From assembly GCA_964601275.1 (NCBI GenBank), contig CAZRMV010000003.1, positions 299,278 through 363,277 of the forward strand: a DNA stretch of 64,000 nucleotides. Direction: 5' to 3'. This DNA comes from JAOZPE01 sp964601275 (GTDB lineage: Bacteria; Krumholzibacteriota; Krumholzibacteriia; JAJRXK01). A program made the translations under genes and the position numbers. The notes beneath the pieces are model-generated. The model saw nothing but the letters and a program-made list of their open reading frames with translations, was not told where the DNA came from and did not search any database. Of this stretch, positions 36,134 through 47,300 are shown in pieces. Every line of letters starts with the position of its first letter. Position 1 is the stretch's first letter.

Positions 36134-37012
36134 TCAACTTCCGCCGCTGATTGGATCCGGTCCGAGCGGCCGTTCCCCCTTGCTCTTCAGTTTGCGCTTG
36201 ACCCGTCCCAGCAGGCTCTGACGTTCCTCGAGGAGCTCGCGGACGCGGGGGATCGCTTCTTCGGCACTCTGGTATCCCACTTCGATCAGTTGCTCGGCGG
36301 CGGTGAAATCGAAACCTCCGAAGCGGGCGAGGTCGGGCTTCAGCACCAGGTCGGCCAACCTTCCTGAGGCGCGCGCGTTGCGCGAGGCCACCAGGCTGGT
36401 GATGCGCAGCATCATCCCCAGGATGTTTCTCGGGGCCTTGCTGAAGTCGCGGTAGGCGCCCAGGTTCACGCCGACGTTCACCGCCGTGCCCGCGGTGAGC
36501 AGGGTTTCCACCGGCATGTACTCGATCACTCCGCCGTCGGTGTACAGCCCGCCGTCGATCTCCACCGGCGAGAAGATCTGGGGGATGCTGCACGAGGCCC
36601 GCACCACCTTGGCGATGCGCCCTTCCCGGAACACCGTCTTCGCTCCGGTGAGAAGGTTGGTGGTCACCACCAGCACCGGTGGATCGAGGTCTTCGAAGCG
36701 CAGGTCTCCCACGAGGTCGACGACGAATTCCTCGATGGGTTCGCTCGAGAGCAGTCCCAGTTTGGGCAGACGCAACGAGGCCAGCTTGCGCCAGTTCAAA
36801 GCCCGGGCGCGCTGCACCATCTCCGCGGCGGTGAAACCGGCGCCGTAGGCCACGGCGATGATGCTGCCTCCACTGGTGCCGGCCAGGACGCGCGGGGTCA
36901 ATCCCGCCTCCTCCAGCGCCAGGAGCACGCCGATGTGGGCGACGACCTTCGCCGTTCCTCCCGAAAGGGCCAGGCCCAGGTCGGCGTGGGGATGAGTGGT
37001 TTCGTTCGGCAT
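36134..37012 (-). CDS. Patatin-like phospholipase (RssA/YchK type)
   Basis: A 292-residue protein with the patatin dyad: S47 in GTSGGS and D159 in DGG. The oxyanion motif is SGGTAKVVAHIGVL, with Lys22 where Arg (GGGxRG) is usual. The last 40 residues are basic. Patatins hydrolyse acyl groups of lipids, but substrates of bacterial RssA-type members are mostly unknown. No signal peptide is visible, so it is probably cytoplasmic or peripheral. ATG at 37012 begins the conserved part; an open frame runs on 87 codons into low-complexity sequence. It is convergent with the subtilase (42-nt gap). Confidence 0.88.
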   Translation of the reverse strand: MPNETTHPHADLGLALSGGTAKVVAHIGVLLALEEAGLTPRVLAGTSGGSIIAVAYGAGFTAAEMVQRARALNWRKLASLRLPKLGLLSSEPIEEFVVDLVGDLRFEDLDPPVLVVTTNLLTGAKTVFREGRIAKVVRASCSIPQIFSPVEIDGGLYTDGGVIEYMPVETLLTAGTAVNVGVNLGAYRDFSKAPRNILGMMLRITSLVASRNARASGRLADLVLKPDLARFGGFDFTAAEQLIEVGYQSAEEAIPRVRELLEERQSLLGRVKRKLKSKGERPLGPDPISGGS

Positions 37013-37178
37013 GCGATTCCTTCGGCGCCGGGGAAAGAAGATGGAAGAAGCCCGGGGCTCTTCCCGCGGCAGACGCCGACAGCTTAGGGCCTCGGGGCCG
37101 GAGGGCTCAAGCTCGCAGATGCCAGGGACAGGTGTCGGTGGGAATGGGTGGTCGGAATTCCTACTCTTGAATGGCGAA

Positions 37179-37433
37179 TCAGGTGCCCGCCTCGTTATTG
37201 CCGACCCAGGCATCCGCCTGCTGATGGGCGCGCCTTCTGGTAAGATAGAAGAGGGCGACTCCGACTGCGTCAATGGCCAAGGTGGGCAGGAGATCCAGTC
37301 TGCCGAACAGAAAGAACCCCCAGGGCTGAATCATCAGAATCCAGGCGACAACGCCCAGACTCGAGCGAATTGTGAAATACGATCCTAGACCAGCCAAGGC
37401 CATCGTGATAACGATCAAGAGTATGAGATTCAT
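37179..37433 (-). CDS. Small membrane protein, unknown
   Basis: An 84-residue protein beginning MNLILLIVITMALAGLGSY. It has two or three hydrophobic segments (about 1-18, 24-42 and 48-64) and a basic/polar tail (TRRRAHQQ). ATG at 37433 is chosen, with GGAGGT 8 nt upstream; the GTG at 37436 is also possible. Base composition is visibly lower in GC than the flanks, shared with the lipoprotein gene upstream. I do not recognise a family. It could be an accessory partner of that lipoprotein. Confidence 0.6.
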   Translation of the reverse strand: MNLILLIVITMALAGLGSYFTIRSSLGVVAWILMIQPWGFFLFGRLDLLPTLAIDAVGVALFYLTRRRAHQQADAWVGNNEAGT

Positions 37434-37578
37434 CACCTTCGACCTCCGTTAGCTGCGATCAATCCGCGCCATTCCATACTCTGGCTTATGAGCGGCGACC
37501 ATGACATGATCGCACGACCGTCGCTCTGTACTCAATCGAGACACTCAGGAGAGACACGCTCTCCTCAATACCCTACTA

Positions 37579-38256
37579 TCAGCCATCGCCATTGGGTTCG
37601 ATGACCGCAAACGCGATGCTCTGGACGGCGCTGCCGATGATAGCGCCGATCCAACCACCGATGAGGCCACCCTTGATGGCTCCCCACGCATCCATCCCGA
37701 TGACCATGGCGTCGTATGGCTTCTTGGCGCAGTCACAATGGTTCGCCCAATAATCGCTCGAATGTATCACGGTCGAAAAGAAGTTTCTCAGATTCTCCGT
37801 GCTTGGAATACCCGCGGTAGACTCGTAGTCGAATGCGAGGCGCTTCAAATCTGCGGGGTCACGCGCCTCTCTTATATATGTGTAGAAACCTGCGACCCAG
37901 AACCTTTCCGCAGGTGTGAAGCCGTTGTAGTCGCGATCCCAAATCACGAGCTTGCCGCTGTCGTCGATGGTCATATCCAGATACGGCTTGATCGTTTCGG
38001 GATCGACATCAAGAACGCGACTGGCGGCTTCTGTAAAATCGTTCCGAAAATCCTCTTCGTTGTATTTCCACTCTTTCGCTCTGGATTCAAAGTATCGTGT
38101 CAGGATCTCGTTGTGATACAGGCCTACTTGAGAGCTGTCATGGGCTGGTTCGTCGGCAGGCACTACAGGACTCTCGTCGCGCGTGCAGCCCCAAGCCATC
38201 AGAAAAACGGCCGCTAGAAGACCAACGATCATCGAAACGCGGGATAAGGTTTTCAT
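37579..38256 (-). CDS. Lipoprotein with C-terminal glycine-zipper segment, unknown
   Basis: A 225-residue protein with a lipoprotein signal: basic start, hydrophobic core and MAWGC with lipidation Cys24. The middle is soluble and charged, rich in Tyr, Trp, Asp and Glu, and has an NHCDCAKK cysteine pair. Near the end lies a hydrophobic Gly-rich segment (about residues 190-218: MDAWGAIKGGLIGGWIGAIIGSAV) with repeated GxxxG spacing, as in glycine-zipper membrane helices and some pore-forming peptides. GC is clearly lower than in neighbouring genes, which suggests acquisition. No recognised family; a structural lipoprotein is as possible as a toxin-like one. Confidence 0.68.
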   Translation of the reverse strand: MKTLSRVSMIVGLLAAVFLMAWGCTRDESPVVPADEPAHDSSQVGLYHNEILTRYFESRAKEWKYNEEDFRNDFTEAASRVLDVDPETIKPYLDMTIDDSGKLVIWDRDYNGFTPAERFWVAGFYTYIREARDPADLKRLAFDYESTAGIPSTENLRNFFSTVIHSSDYWANHCDCAKKPYDAMVIGMDAWGAIKGGLIGGWIGAIIGSAVQSIAFAVIEPNGDG

Positions 38257-38451
38257 GATTCTGCCCTCCGCATGCAGGATTCAGGAACGCCGGAGAGTGG
38301 AGCGAGACAGGGCGCGATGCCGAGGTCCCGGGCTTCCTATGCAGGCCAAGAGCATTTCCTGAACCGCAGGGGCGAAATTCGCCAAGACTGCGGAACACCT
38401 TAGACCGCAGTGGGTTGGACTTCTGCATCTTCCGTCGTCCTGGAAGCAGAA

Positions 38452-38562
38452 GTGTCCCGGAATCTGGGCACGAGATGGGCTTCGCTTCGCTCAAGTCCCC
38501 GAAATAGGAGAGAAACAGCGGAAAGAAACAGGAATTCGCGAAGTGTCCGGGAACCGGGACAC
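38452..38562. repeat. Two 20-bp GTGTCC...GG(G)CAC palindromes
   Basis: GTGTCCCGGAATCTGGGCAC (38452-38471) and GTGTCCGGGAACCGGGACAC (38543-38562) match at most positions and are each roughly dyad-symmetric. The starts are 91 bp apart and a third half-site, GGACAC, follows at once. They could be operators or the ends of a small mobile element. Confidence 0.55.
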
Positions 38563-38687
38563 AGGACACTTTGTGGTACGGATCAAGACCAGGTCACCGC
38601 CGGTCCATTCCGGCGGCCTCGCCCGTCGCGGCCGGCCCGTCCCGCCGGCCTCGTCCATCGCCGCAAAAGTCCTCCAGGCCTTTTCGT

Positions 38688-38717
38688 TTGGCCGCCCCGG
38701 GGCGCTTGCGCTACATT
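38688..38717 (+). promoter_or_regulatory. Candidate promoter of leuS
   Basis: TTGGCC (38688-38693), an 18-nt spacer and TACATT (38712-38717), about 95 nt before the leuS ATG. Confidence 0.4.
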
Positions 38718-38812
38718 CGGTCACTTCCAGGAGAGAGCGCCGGCCGCCGGGCCGCGCTTCCCGCGCAGAAGCAAGCGCCGTCCACCGGAAACCCTCGAGG
38801 AGCACCGCAGCC

Positions 38813-41320
38813 ATGCCAGGCTACCATCCACACGAAGTCGAAGCGAAGTGGCTCGCCTATTGGGAGGAGAACGGGACGAACTCCGCCCAGCTCGAGGCCC
38901 AGGACGAACGTCCCCGCCTGTATTGCCTGGTCATGTTCTCCTACCCCTCGGGCAACAAGCTGCATCTGGGCCACTGGTTCAACTACGGACCCACCGATAC
39001 CTGGGCGCGCTACCGCCGCATGCGGGGCGACCACGTCTTCGAGCCCATGGGCTTCGATTCCTTCGGCCTTCCCGCCGAGAATTTCGCGATCAAGAGCAAC
39101 GTGCATCCCCGCCTGCACACCGAGCAGAACATCGCCTTCATGCAGGAACAATTGAAGGTGATCGGTGCGATGTACGACTGGGAGCACGAGGTGCAGACCC
39201 ACACCCCCGAGTACTATCGCTGGACCCAGTGGTTGTTCCTGCGCCTGTATGAAGCCGGCCTGGCCTACCGCGGCAAGGCCCCGGTGAACTGGTGCGACCA
39301 TTGCCAGACCGTCCTGGCCAACGAACAGGTGGTCAACGGCTGCTGCGAACGTTGCGACCACGAGGTACGCCAGCGTGACCTCACCCAGTGGTTCTTCCGC
39401 ACCACCGCCTTCGCCGACGAACTGCTCGAAGGGCTCGATCACCTGCAGTGGCCGCACAAGACCCTGGCCATGCAGCGCAACTGGATCGGGCGCAGCGAGG
39501 GCGCGCATATCCATTTCCGGGTGGACGAGACCAGCGTGCCGGAAGGTGAGGACTTCGATCCCCGGCTCACCGTCTTCACCACCCGGCCGGACACCGTCTT
39601 CGGCGTCACCTACATGGTGCTCGCGCCCGAGCATCGCCTGGTGGCGCGGATCACGACGGCCGAGCGGAAGGCCGAGGTCGAGGACTACGTCGAACGCGCG
39701 GCCCGGCTGACCGAGATCGACCGCACCAGCACCGTCCGCGAGAAGACCGGGGTGTTCACCGGCGCCTTCGCGATCAACCCGGTCAACGATGAACGCGTCC
39801 CCATCTGGATCGCCGACTACGTCCTGGGCTCGTACGGCACCGGCGCGGTCATGGCCGTCCCCGCCCACGACGAACGCGATTTCGAGTTCGCCCACCGCTA
39901 CGAGCTGCCCATCCGGCGGGTCATCGCCCCTCCCTCGGGCGATTGCGACGAGCCGCTCGAGGAAGCCTTCACCGAGGACGGTCCGATGTGCCGCAGCGGG
40001 CAGTTCGACGGCCTCGTCGGCGAAGAGGCCCGCCGCAAGGTGGTCGAGTGGATGGAGGAGACCAGCCGGGGGGAAGGCACGGTCAACTACCGCCTGCGCG
40101 ACTGGCTGGTGAGCCGCCAGCGCTACTGGGGCGCGCCCATTCCCATCGTGCATTGCCCCGAGTGCGGCGAGGTACCGGTGCCCTACGACCAGCTTCCGGT
40201 CGAGCTTCCCGAGGACGTCCGGTTCAAGCCCACCGGCGAGAGTCCCCTGGCTTCGCACGAGGGCTGGCGCAACGTGCCCTGCCCGAAGTGCGGCAAGCCG
40301 GCGCAGCGTGAAGCCGATACCATGGACACCTTCGTCGATTCCAGCTGGTACTTCCTGCGTTACCTCAGCCCCCATCTCCAGGACGCGCCCTTCGACCGCA
40401 AGCTGGCGAAGAAGTGGCTTCCGGTCCACCAGTACGTGGGGGGAGCGGAGCACGCGGTGATGCACCTGCTCTACGCGCGCTTCGTGGCGCACGCCCTGCA
40501 CCAGTTGGGAGAGATCGACTTCCGCGAGCCCTTCACCCGCCTGGTGCACCAGGGAGTGATCACCAACCAGGGCGCGCGCATGAGCAAGAGCCGAGGCAAC
40601 GTGATCAACCCCGAGGAGTACCTGGAGAAGTACGGCAGCGACACCCTGCGGTGCTACCTGATGTTCGGCTTCGAGTACACCCGCGGCGGCGATTGGGACG
40701 CCTCGGGCATCCACGGCATGTTCAAGTACCTGGCCCGGGTGCACCGCTTCGTCGAGGAGCACCGGGAGGCCCTGACCGGGGGTGGAGGAGAGGCCGGCGT
40801 CCCGGACGGTGCGGCGGACAAGGATCTCCAGGAGCTGCGCTACGTGCGGCATCACTCGGTGAAGTCGGCCACCGTCGACCTCGATCGCTTCCAGTTCAAC
40901 ACCGCGCTGTCCCGTCACATGGAGTTCACCAACGCCCTGCACGAATACGCGCGCAAGCGTCCGGTGGAGAAGTGGGGCGAGGAGGAGCGGGAGATGGTCC
41001 GCGATTGGGTGCGCATGCTGGCCCCCTTCGCGCCGCACCTGGGCGAGGAGTTGTTCTCCATGCTGGGGGGTCAGGGCTCGGTCTTCGATCAGGACTGGCC
41101 CGGCTGGGACGAGAAGGCGCTGCTTCGGGACGTGGTGAAGGTTGTGATCCAGGTCAACGGAAAGCTGCGCGACGAGATGGAGGTGTCCCGGGGGACCTCT
41201 CGCGAGGAGCTGGAGAAACTGGCCCCGGCCCACGGGCGGATTCCCCGGTGGGTGGAGGGCAAGGAGATCCGCCGGATCATCGTAGTTCCTGACAAGCTGG
41301 TGAACATCGTAGTAGGATAG
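38813..41320 (+). CDS. leuS: Leucyl-tRNA synthetase
   Basis: An 835-residue class Ia synthetase. The HIGH motif is HLGH (residues 51-54) after PSGNKL; KMSKS appears as RMSKS (589-593). The CP1 editing domain is present (TTRPDTVFGVTYMVLAPEH, GTGAVMAVPAHDERD), so misactivated amino acids can be hydrolysed, and two CxxC pairs (CDHC and CERC, about residues 160-185) suit the zinc domain. ATG at 38813 starts the family sequence (YHPHEVEAKWLAYWEE). The giant gene downstream begins 54 nt later. Confidence 0.97.
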   Translation: MPGYHPHEVEAKWLAYWEENGTNSAQLEAQDERPRLYCLVMFSYPSGNKLHLGHWFNYGPTDTWARYRRMRGDHVFEPMGFDSFGLPAENFAIKSNVHPRLHTEQNIAFMQEQLKVIGAMYDWEHEVQTHTPEYYRWTQWLFLRLYEAGLAYRGKAPVNWCDHCQTVLANEQVVNGCCERCDHEVRQRDLTQWFFRTTAFADELLEGLDHLQWPHKTLAMQRNWIGRSEGAHIHFRVDETSVPEGEDFDPRLTVFTTRPDTVFGVTYMVLAPEHRLVARITTAERKAEVEDYVERAARLTEIDRTSTVREKTGVFTGAFAINPVNDERVPIWIADYVLGSYGTGAVMAVPAHDERDFEFAHRYELPIRRVIAPPSGDCDEPLEEAFTEDGPMCRSGQFDGLVGEEARRKVVEWMEETSRGEGTVNYRLRDWLVSRQRYWGAPIPIVHCPECGEVPVPYDQLPVELPEDVRFKPTGESPLASHEGWRNVPCPKCGKPAQREADTMDTFVDSSWYFLRYLSPHLQDAPFDRKLAKKWLPVHQYVGGAEHAVMHLLYARFVAHALHQLGEIDFREPFTRLVHQGVITNQGARMSKSRGNVINPEEYLEKYGSDTLRCYLMFGFEYTRGGDWDASGIHGMFKYLARVHRFVEEHREALTGGGGEAGVPDGAADKDLQELRYVRHHSVKSATVDLDRFQFNTALSRHMEFTNALHEYARKRPVEKWGEEEREMVRDWVRMLAPFAPHLGEELFSMLGGQGSVFDQDWPGWDEKALLRDVVKVVIQVNGKLRDEMEVSRGTSREELEKLAPAHGRIPRWVEGKEIRRIIVVPDKLVNIVVG

Positions 41321-41374
41321 GCGCGCCCCAGCGTCCCCTTCTCCGCGCGACATCCACTGCAGGGCTGTGGTTGC

Positions 41375-44300
41375 ATGAGCTATTGGTCCCTACTCGAGGA
41401 ATCCCGCCGGCGCCTCACCGCAGGCGACTTTCTCGAGGCCGAGCGCCTCTACTTCCAGGCTCGCGACGAGCACGGGAAATCGCGGCTGCGCGCCCCCCTG
41501 ATGGAAAAGGGGGTCGAGCCCCTGGTGCGGGGAGTGCGCCGCCTGTTGCGCAAGCCGGCGGGGGAGGAAGGTCCGGCCTTTCCTCGCGCGGCCGAACGCC
41601 TGCTCAAGGATCTGAAGGAGGTCGCGACCCTCCACGAGAACGACGCGCGCCGGCGGGCCGCGAAGGATCCCGCCGAGATCGACCTGGATGGGATCGCCCA
41701 CCTGGCCCTGGCCCTGCGTCTGCAGCGGCAATCGAGACTCTTCCGCCTGGAGGCGAACGAACACTGGCAGGTCACCCGGGCCTACCTGCAGGGCTGCGTG
41801 CGTCATGGGGCGGTGGTCAAGCCCGATGAGCTCGACCCCGAACTGGTTCCGCCGGAGGGCGAGAGCGTGTGGCTCTGCCGTTTCCTCCTGGAGCATCCGG
41901 GCGCGATCGAGGGCAGCCTCGGTCCGGCGGCCCCCTGGTTGCTGAAGCGCCTGGCTCCGCTGGCCGCGGTCGAGGGCGGCGAATGGCAGGGTGAGGCCCT
42001 GGCCCTGCGCAGCCGGCTCTACCTGCAGCTTCCCGGGGGCGCGCCCCACGCCCTGCGCGAGGGGATCTTCGCCCTGGAAGCGGTGTATCCTCCGCACGAG
42101 GTCGCACCGCTCCTGCGCCAGGTGGCCGGCCTGGCGGTGAACGAATCCCGACTGGTGACCTGCGGCGCCGATCTGACGACCCTCGACCGCCTCGCCACCC
42201 CTGCCCGGCGTTTCGGTTTGCGCTGGCCTCCTCCACGACTGGTCGAGTTGTTGCAGGCGCGCCGTCCTTCCGAGGGCATGACCCTGGCCGCGCTGAGCTG
42301 GGAAGGGGATGTGGGTCAGCCCCTGGTGGTGGTGCGTACCGTCGACGGTCATCCCGTCGACGTGCTCGCCCTGCGTCCGGTGGAGGAGGCCGACGGCGGG
42401 GACGATCCCTTCGCCTTGCCCATGACCGAGGCGCGCGCCCTGTTGCAGGCCTGGCTTCCCGAGCAGACCCCGGTGCTCTGCGGTCCGCAGCCTCCCGGGT
42501 GGTTGCGTTCACTGCTGGGGGAGCGGCCGGTGCTGGCCCTGCAACCTCTGGGCACCGCTCTGCCTCTGGCTGATGCCCCTGGGGTCTTGCCCGAACCCGC
42601 CGCGCCCCATCCGCTCTTTGCCGAAGATTCCGACGACCCCCTGGCCGCGCCGTGGCTGCCCCTGGTCCAACGTGCACGCTCGGTGGGACCGCGCCTGGCT
42701 TCGTTGGCTGAGGTGCCCGCCCTCGCTTCGCCCTGGGGCCTGCAGAACCTGGAGAAGCTCGGTTCGGTCGGCCTGAGCATCCCCCGTTCCCTCGCGATCG
42801 CACTGGAGGCGATGGGGGTGGGCACCGAGGGGGAGATCGCCGTCACGGAGGTCGACGGAGTGGTTCCGTTGGCCTGGCCCCAGCTCTCCGAGCGCGCCTG
42901 GCCCGGGCACGAGCAGCCGGTCATTCCCATCGAGGGTTTCTCGGGGGACGTTCTCATCAGCGGCCGGCCGAGTCCGGCCGAACTCGCCGGGTGCGCCCTG
43001 GCCGCCGCTCCCTGCGTGCTCATCACCCGGGACGATCGTGCGGCGAAGGAGATGGCCGGCGGCCTGGTGGGTCATGTCGATCCCCGCCGGGTGACCGCCG
43101 CCCCCCGCCGTGTCGTCTGTCCCGAGGGGGTCTTTTCCCTGCTCGACGATTGGATCGAGGAAAGCGTCACCGACGAACGGCGTTCCCTCGACGTCCTGTG
43201 GCTCTACCACCTGCTCGCGATCACCCCCGATGGAGATCTCTCCCGCTGGCTCGACCAGGGAGATCGTCCCGAAGCCCGGGCCGCGGTGGAAACGGTGCTC
43301 CAGTCGGCGGACGCCTGCACCGGCGCGTGCCGGTTGAAGGAGGTTCAGGGGTGCTGGCCGGATCAGCTCGAGCTGCGCCGGCGCGCCGGAGAAGTGTGGG
43401 TGGAATGGGCCGATCTCCTCGAGGGCTCTTCCCCCGCGATCGATCCCCTGCGCACCCTGGTCTGCGACGACCTGGTCGAACTCATCGCCGAGGTCGAGGA
43501 CGATCGCGCCCTGGCCCGGATGGATGGACTGATGGACCGGGCCGCGGTCGCGACTTCGCTGGTGGCCTGGATGGACGCCGCGCTGGTGGCCGAGGCCCTG
43601 GTGCGGGAGTGGAGTGGACGGCTGCCCGAGGGACGCGTCTTCTCGTTGCTGTCGGCGGCGGAAGGACCCCCGCCGCCGGCACTCCACCTGGCCCTGCCGG
43701 GTTACGCCCCGGGATGCTCCCTGTTCGAAGAGGAGTCGCGCGCGCTCATCCAAGCGCGCGCCCAGGCCTGGATCCGCCGGGAACGTCCCGCCCGGGCCTG
43801 GGTGGCCCCGGGCGCGGCGACCGGGGTATGGAAGGATCTGGCCGGCCCGCATCCCCTCCAGGGCGTGGGGAAAGGTGCCCACGAGGCGGTGGTCGTGGCG
43901 CTTCTGGGAAGACCGGGTCCGCTCGACCCGGTCCTGGCCCTGATGCGCCTGGCCGCGGCGGCCCGTCACGCCACCGGCGAAGTGGCCTGCGTCGATCCGC
44001 GCCTGAGCGAACTCTTCGGTGGAGCCTGGGCGGTGGCCCCCAGCGTCTCCATCCTGCCCGATCCCGCCCCGGCCACCGGCAGCGCCGAACTGCTCGACCG
44101 GCTGTCCCCGCGGGCCGCTCCCCGGTGGCGTCAACCGTTCGCGGCCGGGCGACTGGACGAGGTGGCGCGGCGATTGGGAGCCGGGCGCGCTCCCCAGGAA
44201 CCGAGGAGGAAACGGCTGGCCGAGGTGCTGGCTCCCCTCGGTCGCCACGGTCGGCGGGTTGTGGGTTCGATGCTCCGGGAAGACCGCCTCCTGGCGGCGT

Positions 44301-47300
44301 GGACGATGGCCCTCTTGGCCGAGGAAAGCCGCGACGGCGGTCCCCTCGATGCGCGATTCGTGGTGTGGATCGGCGACGGGGAAGCCGATCTGGTGGAAGG
44401 AGCCCCGTTCGGAGTCATGGTGGCCGGCCGGGAGGAGGGCGCCCAGGGGGCGGAGTTGGCCGCCGCGCTGGAGGAAGGCAGGGTGCGGCTGCTGGTGGTT
44501 CCGCCCACCCTGTTGCGCTTGCGTGACTGGCGACGCTGGCTCGCCGGGCTGCGGCACTGCGCCTTCGTCCTGGCCGAAGGCGACCGCCTGTCCCCGGAGC
44601 ATCCCGCGCACCAGTCGCAGATCGCCCGGGTGCTGGAGGAGGTCTTTGGAACGGATTCGGACCCGGCGCTCACCCTCCTGGCCTGTTTCGACCAGGCGGA
44701 GACCTCTTTGCGGGCTTCACTCTCCCGGCTCGCGGAGCGTCTCAAGGCGACCGTCGGGCTGGTGGAACCCGGAAGCGAACTGGAGCAATGGCGTTGGCAA
44801 CGCATCCGGCTGGAGGATCCCGAGTGGTACTGCGCGCGTTGTCACCGCGAGCAGACCCTACCCCATCCGCATGCCCTGTGCGTGCGCTGCGGGCAGGCCC
44901 TTCTGCAGACCCCCGCGGAGCGGGCGGCCGCGGCCCAGGTCCTGCGCTCGAGCCGGGTCCGCTGGCTCTCCCGCCAGGGTTTCGAGAAGCAATGGATCGC
45001 GGTGACTCCCGGTCCGGACCAACGGGACGCCCTGCTGCACGACCTGGGCATCGTCTCCAGGCAGGAGGCGGCGCCGCTGTTGGGCGATTCCTGGTCGCTG
45101 AACATCCTCACCCTGGCGCAGCTGTGGGAGGCCGATCCTCCGGCGGGGGAGGTGGTCTTCACCTGGCTGCCCGAGGATCCGCGGCATCTGCGGGCGGCGA
45201 TGGCCCGCCTGCGATCGCGGGGACGCCTGCACGGGGTTCTCCACTTCATGGACCATCCCCTGGCCTGGACGCGGGACGATCCGTCGCTGCCGGCGGCAAG
45301 CACCCTGCCTCCCCTGTCGACCCTGCGCTGGACCGCTTCCCGGGCCGAGGTGGAATTCCGCTGCCGGGAGGCCCTGGGGCGGGTCGAGCGTGCCTTGCGC
45401 GCTCGGGGGCGGGTTGGACGCGGACGACGCGGCCTGGGCCCGGTGGCCGATCCACGGGAGGATCCGCGCGTGGCCTCCCTGGCCGAAGCGGTGGCCCTGT
45501 GGCGGGAGGCCGCGCGCGACGGATTCCCCGAGGAGAAGGTGCAACAGCAGGGCCTGAAGGAATGCCTCCGGGTCTTCGAGCGGCTGGCCGAAGGAGGACT
45601 GGGTTTCGATGAGGGTTCCGGGAGACTCACCATGTCCCTTCCCGAACTCTTCACCCAGGATGCACAGCGCGATGCGGCGCTTGCCGTCCTGCGCTGGCTG
45701 GTGGCCGAGGGGTTGATGGAAGGGGAGGGGGATGAGCCCCGCCCGGAGATCGTGGAAGCTCCGAGTTTGTCCGAAGCGGAACGGTGCCGCTGGCTGGACT
45801 CGGCGCGCACCGCTCCCACCGGGGTGGCCACCGAGTTGTCGCCCTGGCCGAGCGTGGCTCCGTCGGCGGTCAAGACCGACGAGGAGGTTTCCCTGCCCCC
45901 GATCGAGGGCAACTGGGTGCGGGGGGTGGCCGGCAGTGGAAAGACGCAGCGGCTCATGCGGGCGGCCGGTGAAGGCGTCAGGGAGGGGCCGACGCCCCTG
46001 GTCATCGTCGCCAACGCGATGGGGGTGTTGCGCTGGGAAGAAGCGGTCGCTTCTCCGGTGTACTGCGTCACTCTCGACGAACTCATCCTCGACTTCCTGC
46101 GTTGCCATCACGACCTGGGTGGATTCACCCGCCCACCCCGGATCCTCGCTCCCTCGTTCTCCCCGGAAGGGGAGGACCTCCGCCGCCGCCTGCTCAAGGA
46201 AACCAGCCGCCGCTACGCGGTAGCCGCCGGCATGAGTCCTCCGGTGGACCTCATGGAGATGCGCCGGGTGGTCGAGGGAACCGGGGATACCGCCCTGTCC
46301 GCGGTGGCCGGTGCCGAGGTGGACGCCGGCCTTCTCCGGCAGTGTGCCGCCGAGGCGCGCCGCGCGGACAACTGGGTATTGCCCTCGGAGCTGGGAGTGC
46401 TCTCGCGGCGCTGGCTCATCGAACACCCCTACGTGGGCGAAGCCTGGCGCGACCGCTACCCGGTGGTGCTGGTGGACGATGTCGATGCGATGCCCCCGGA
46501 GAAACGCGAGTTCCTCGACCGACTCTTTCCCGAGGCCTTCCGGACCAGCAGTGCCGATCCCGCACTCCTGCCGGCGGGTCATCCGCTCCGCGGCGATGGG
46601 GGGACGCGGCAGAGCCGCCGGATGCCCCGCGAGTTGACCCGGGCCGGTGAGTACCTGCTGCGGGAGGAGATCCTGGGCCGGGGATCGATCAAGCCGAGAA
46701 GCCGGGAGAAGGGAAAGCTGCTGCGCCACCAGGTGCTGAACCTGCAGGCCTGCGTGCGCCAGATCGAGGGCGCGCTCAGCGGCCAGCAGTGGCAGCGCCA
46801 GAGGGTCGGGGTGATCGTGGCGTACGGCGGAGATCTTCCACGGCTGGCCTCGCACCTGCGGGATGCGGAGATCCAGGTCTGGCCCTCGAGCCAGGTGCTG
46901 CCCGCCTGCCTGGCCGGTCCGCGCGACTTCCTGCTCGCCCTGGCCCTGGGCGGCAAAGGGAGCGAGCTGGAGACGGAAGTCTGCGGATCGCTGGCGCTTG
47001 CGCTCCTGCGGATCGCCGGGATCGATGTCGCGCACCACGAACGGGAGGACCTGGGGAGGTGGGTCCAGCGTTGCCTGGCCCAGGAAGCCCCGCGTCCGTC
47101 GGATCCCGCCGAGGCCTTCCTCGAACCCCTGGGGACGCTCGCGCCCCACCTGCAGCGGGTGGAGAGCGTTCTCGAAGCGGCCCGGGCGATCGAGGCCACG
47201 CACCTGATGCCCCGGGTCGAGACCGACGAGATCGTGGCCGCACGGCTCGCGCACCACGTGCAGCAGCGGTCGGAGATGCCCTGGCGCGGTGTTCTGGTGG

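Larger units (their letters stand above)
38257..38812. other. 556-bp intergenic region with paired imperfect palindromes
   Basis: No convincing gene is seen. It separates the minus-strand lipoprotein from leuS. It holds two 20-bp imperfect palindromes of the same design at 38452-38471 and 38543-38562 and, nearer leuS, a candidate promoter. Confidence 0.6.

Noticed and set aside
38138..38569. Open frame of 143 codons between the lipoprotein and leuS
   Set aside because: It overlaps the start of the lipoprotein gene in another frame, lacks a ribosome site, and its composition is not protein-like.
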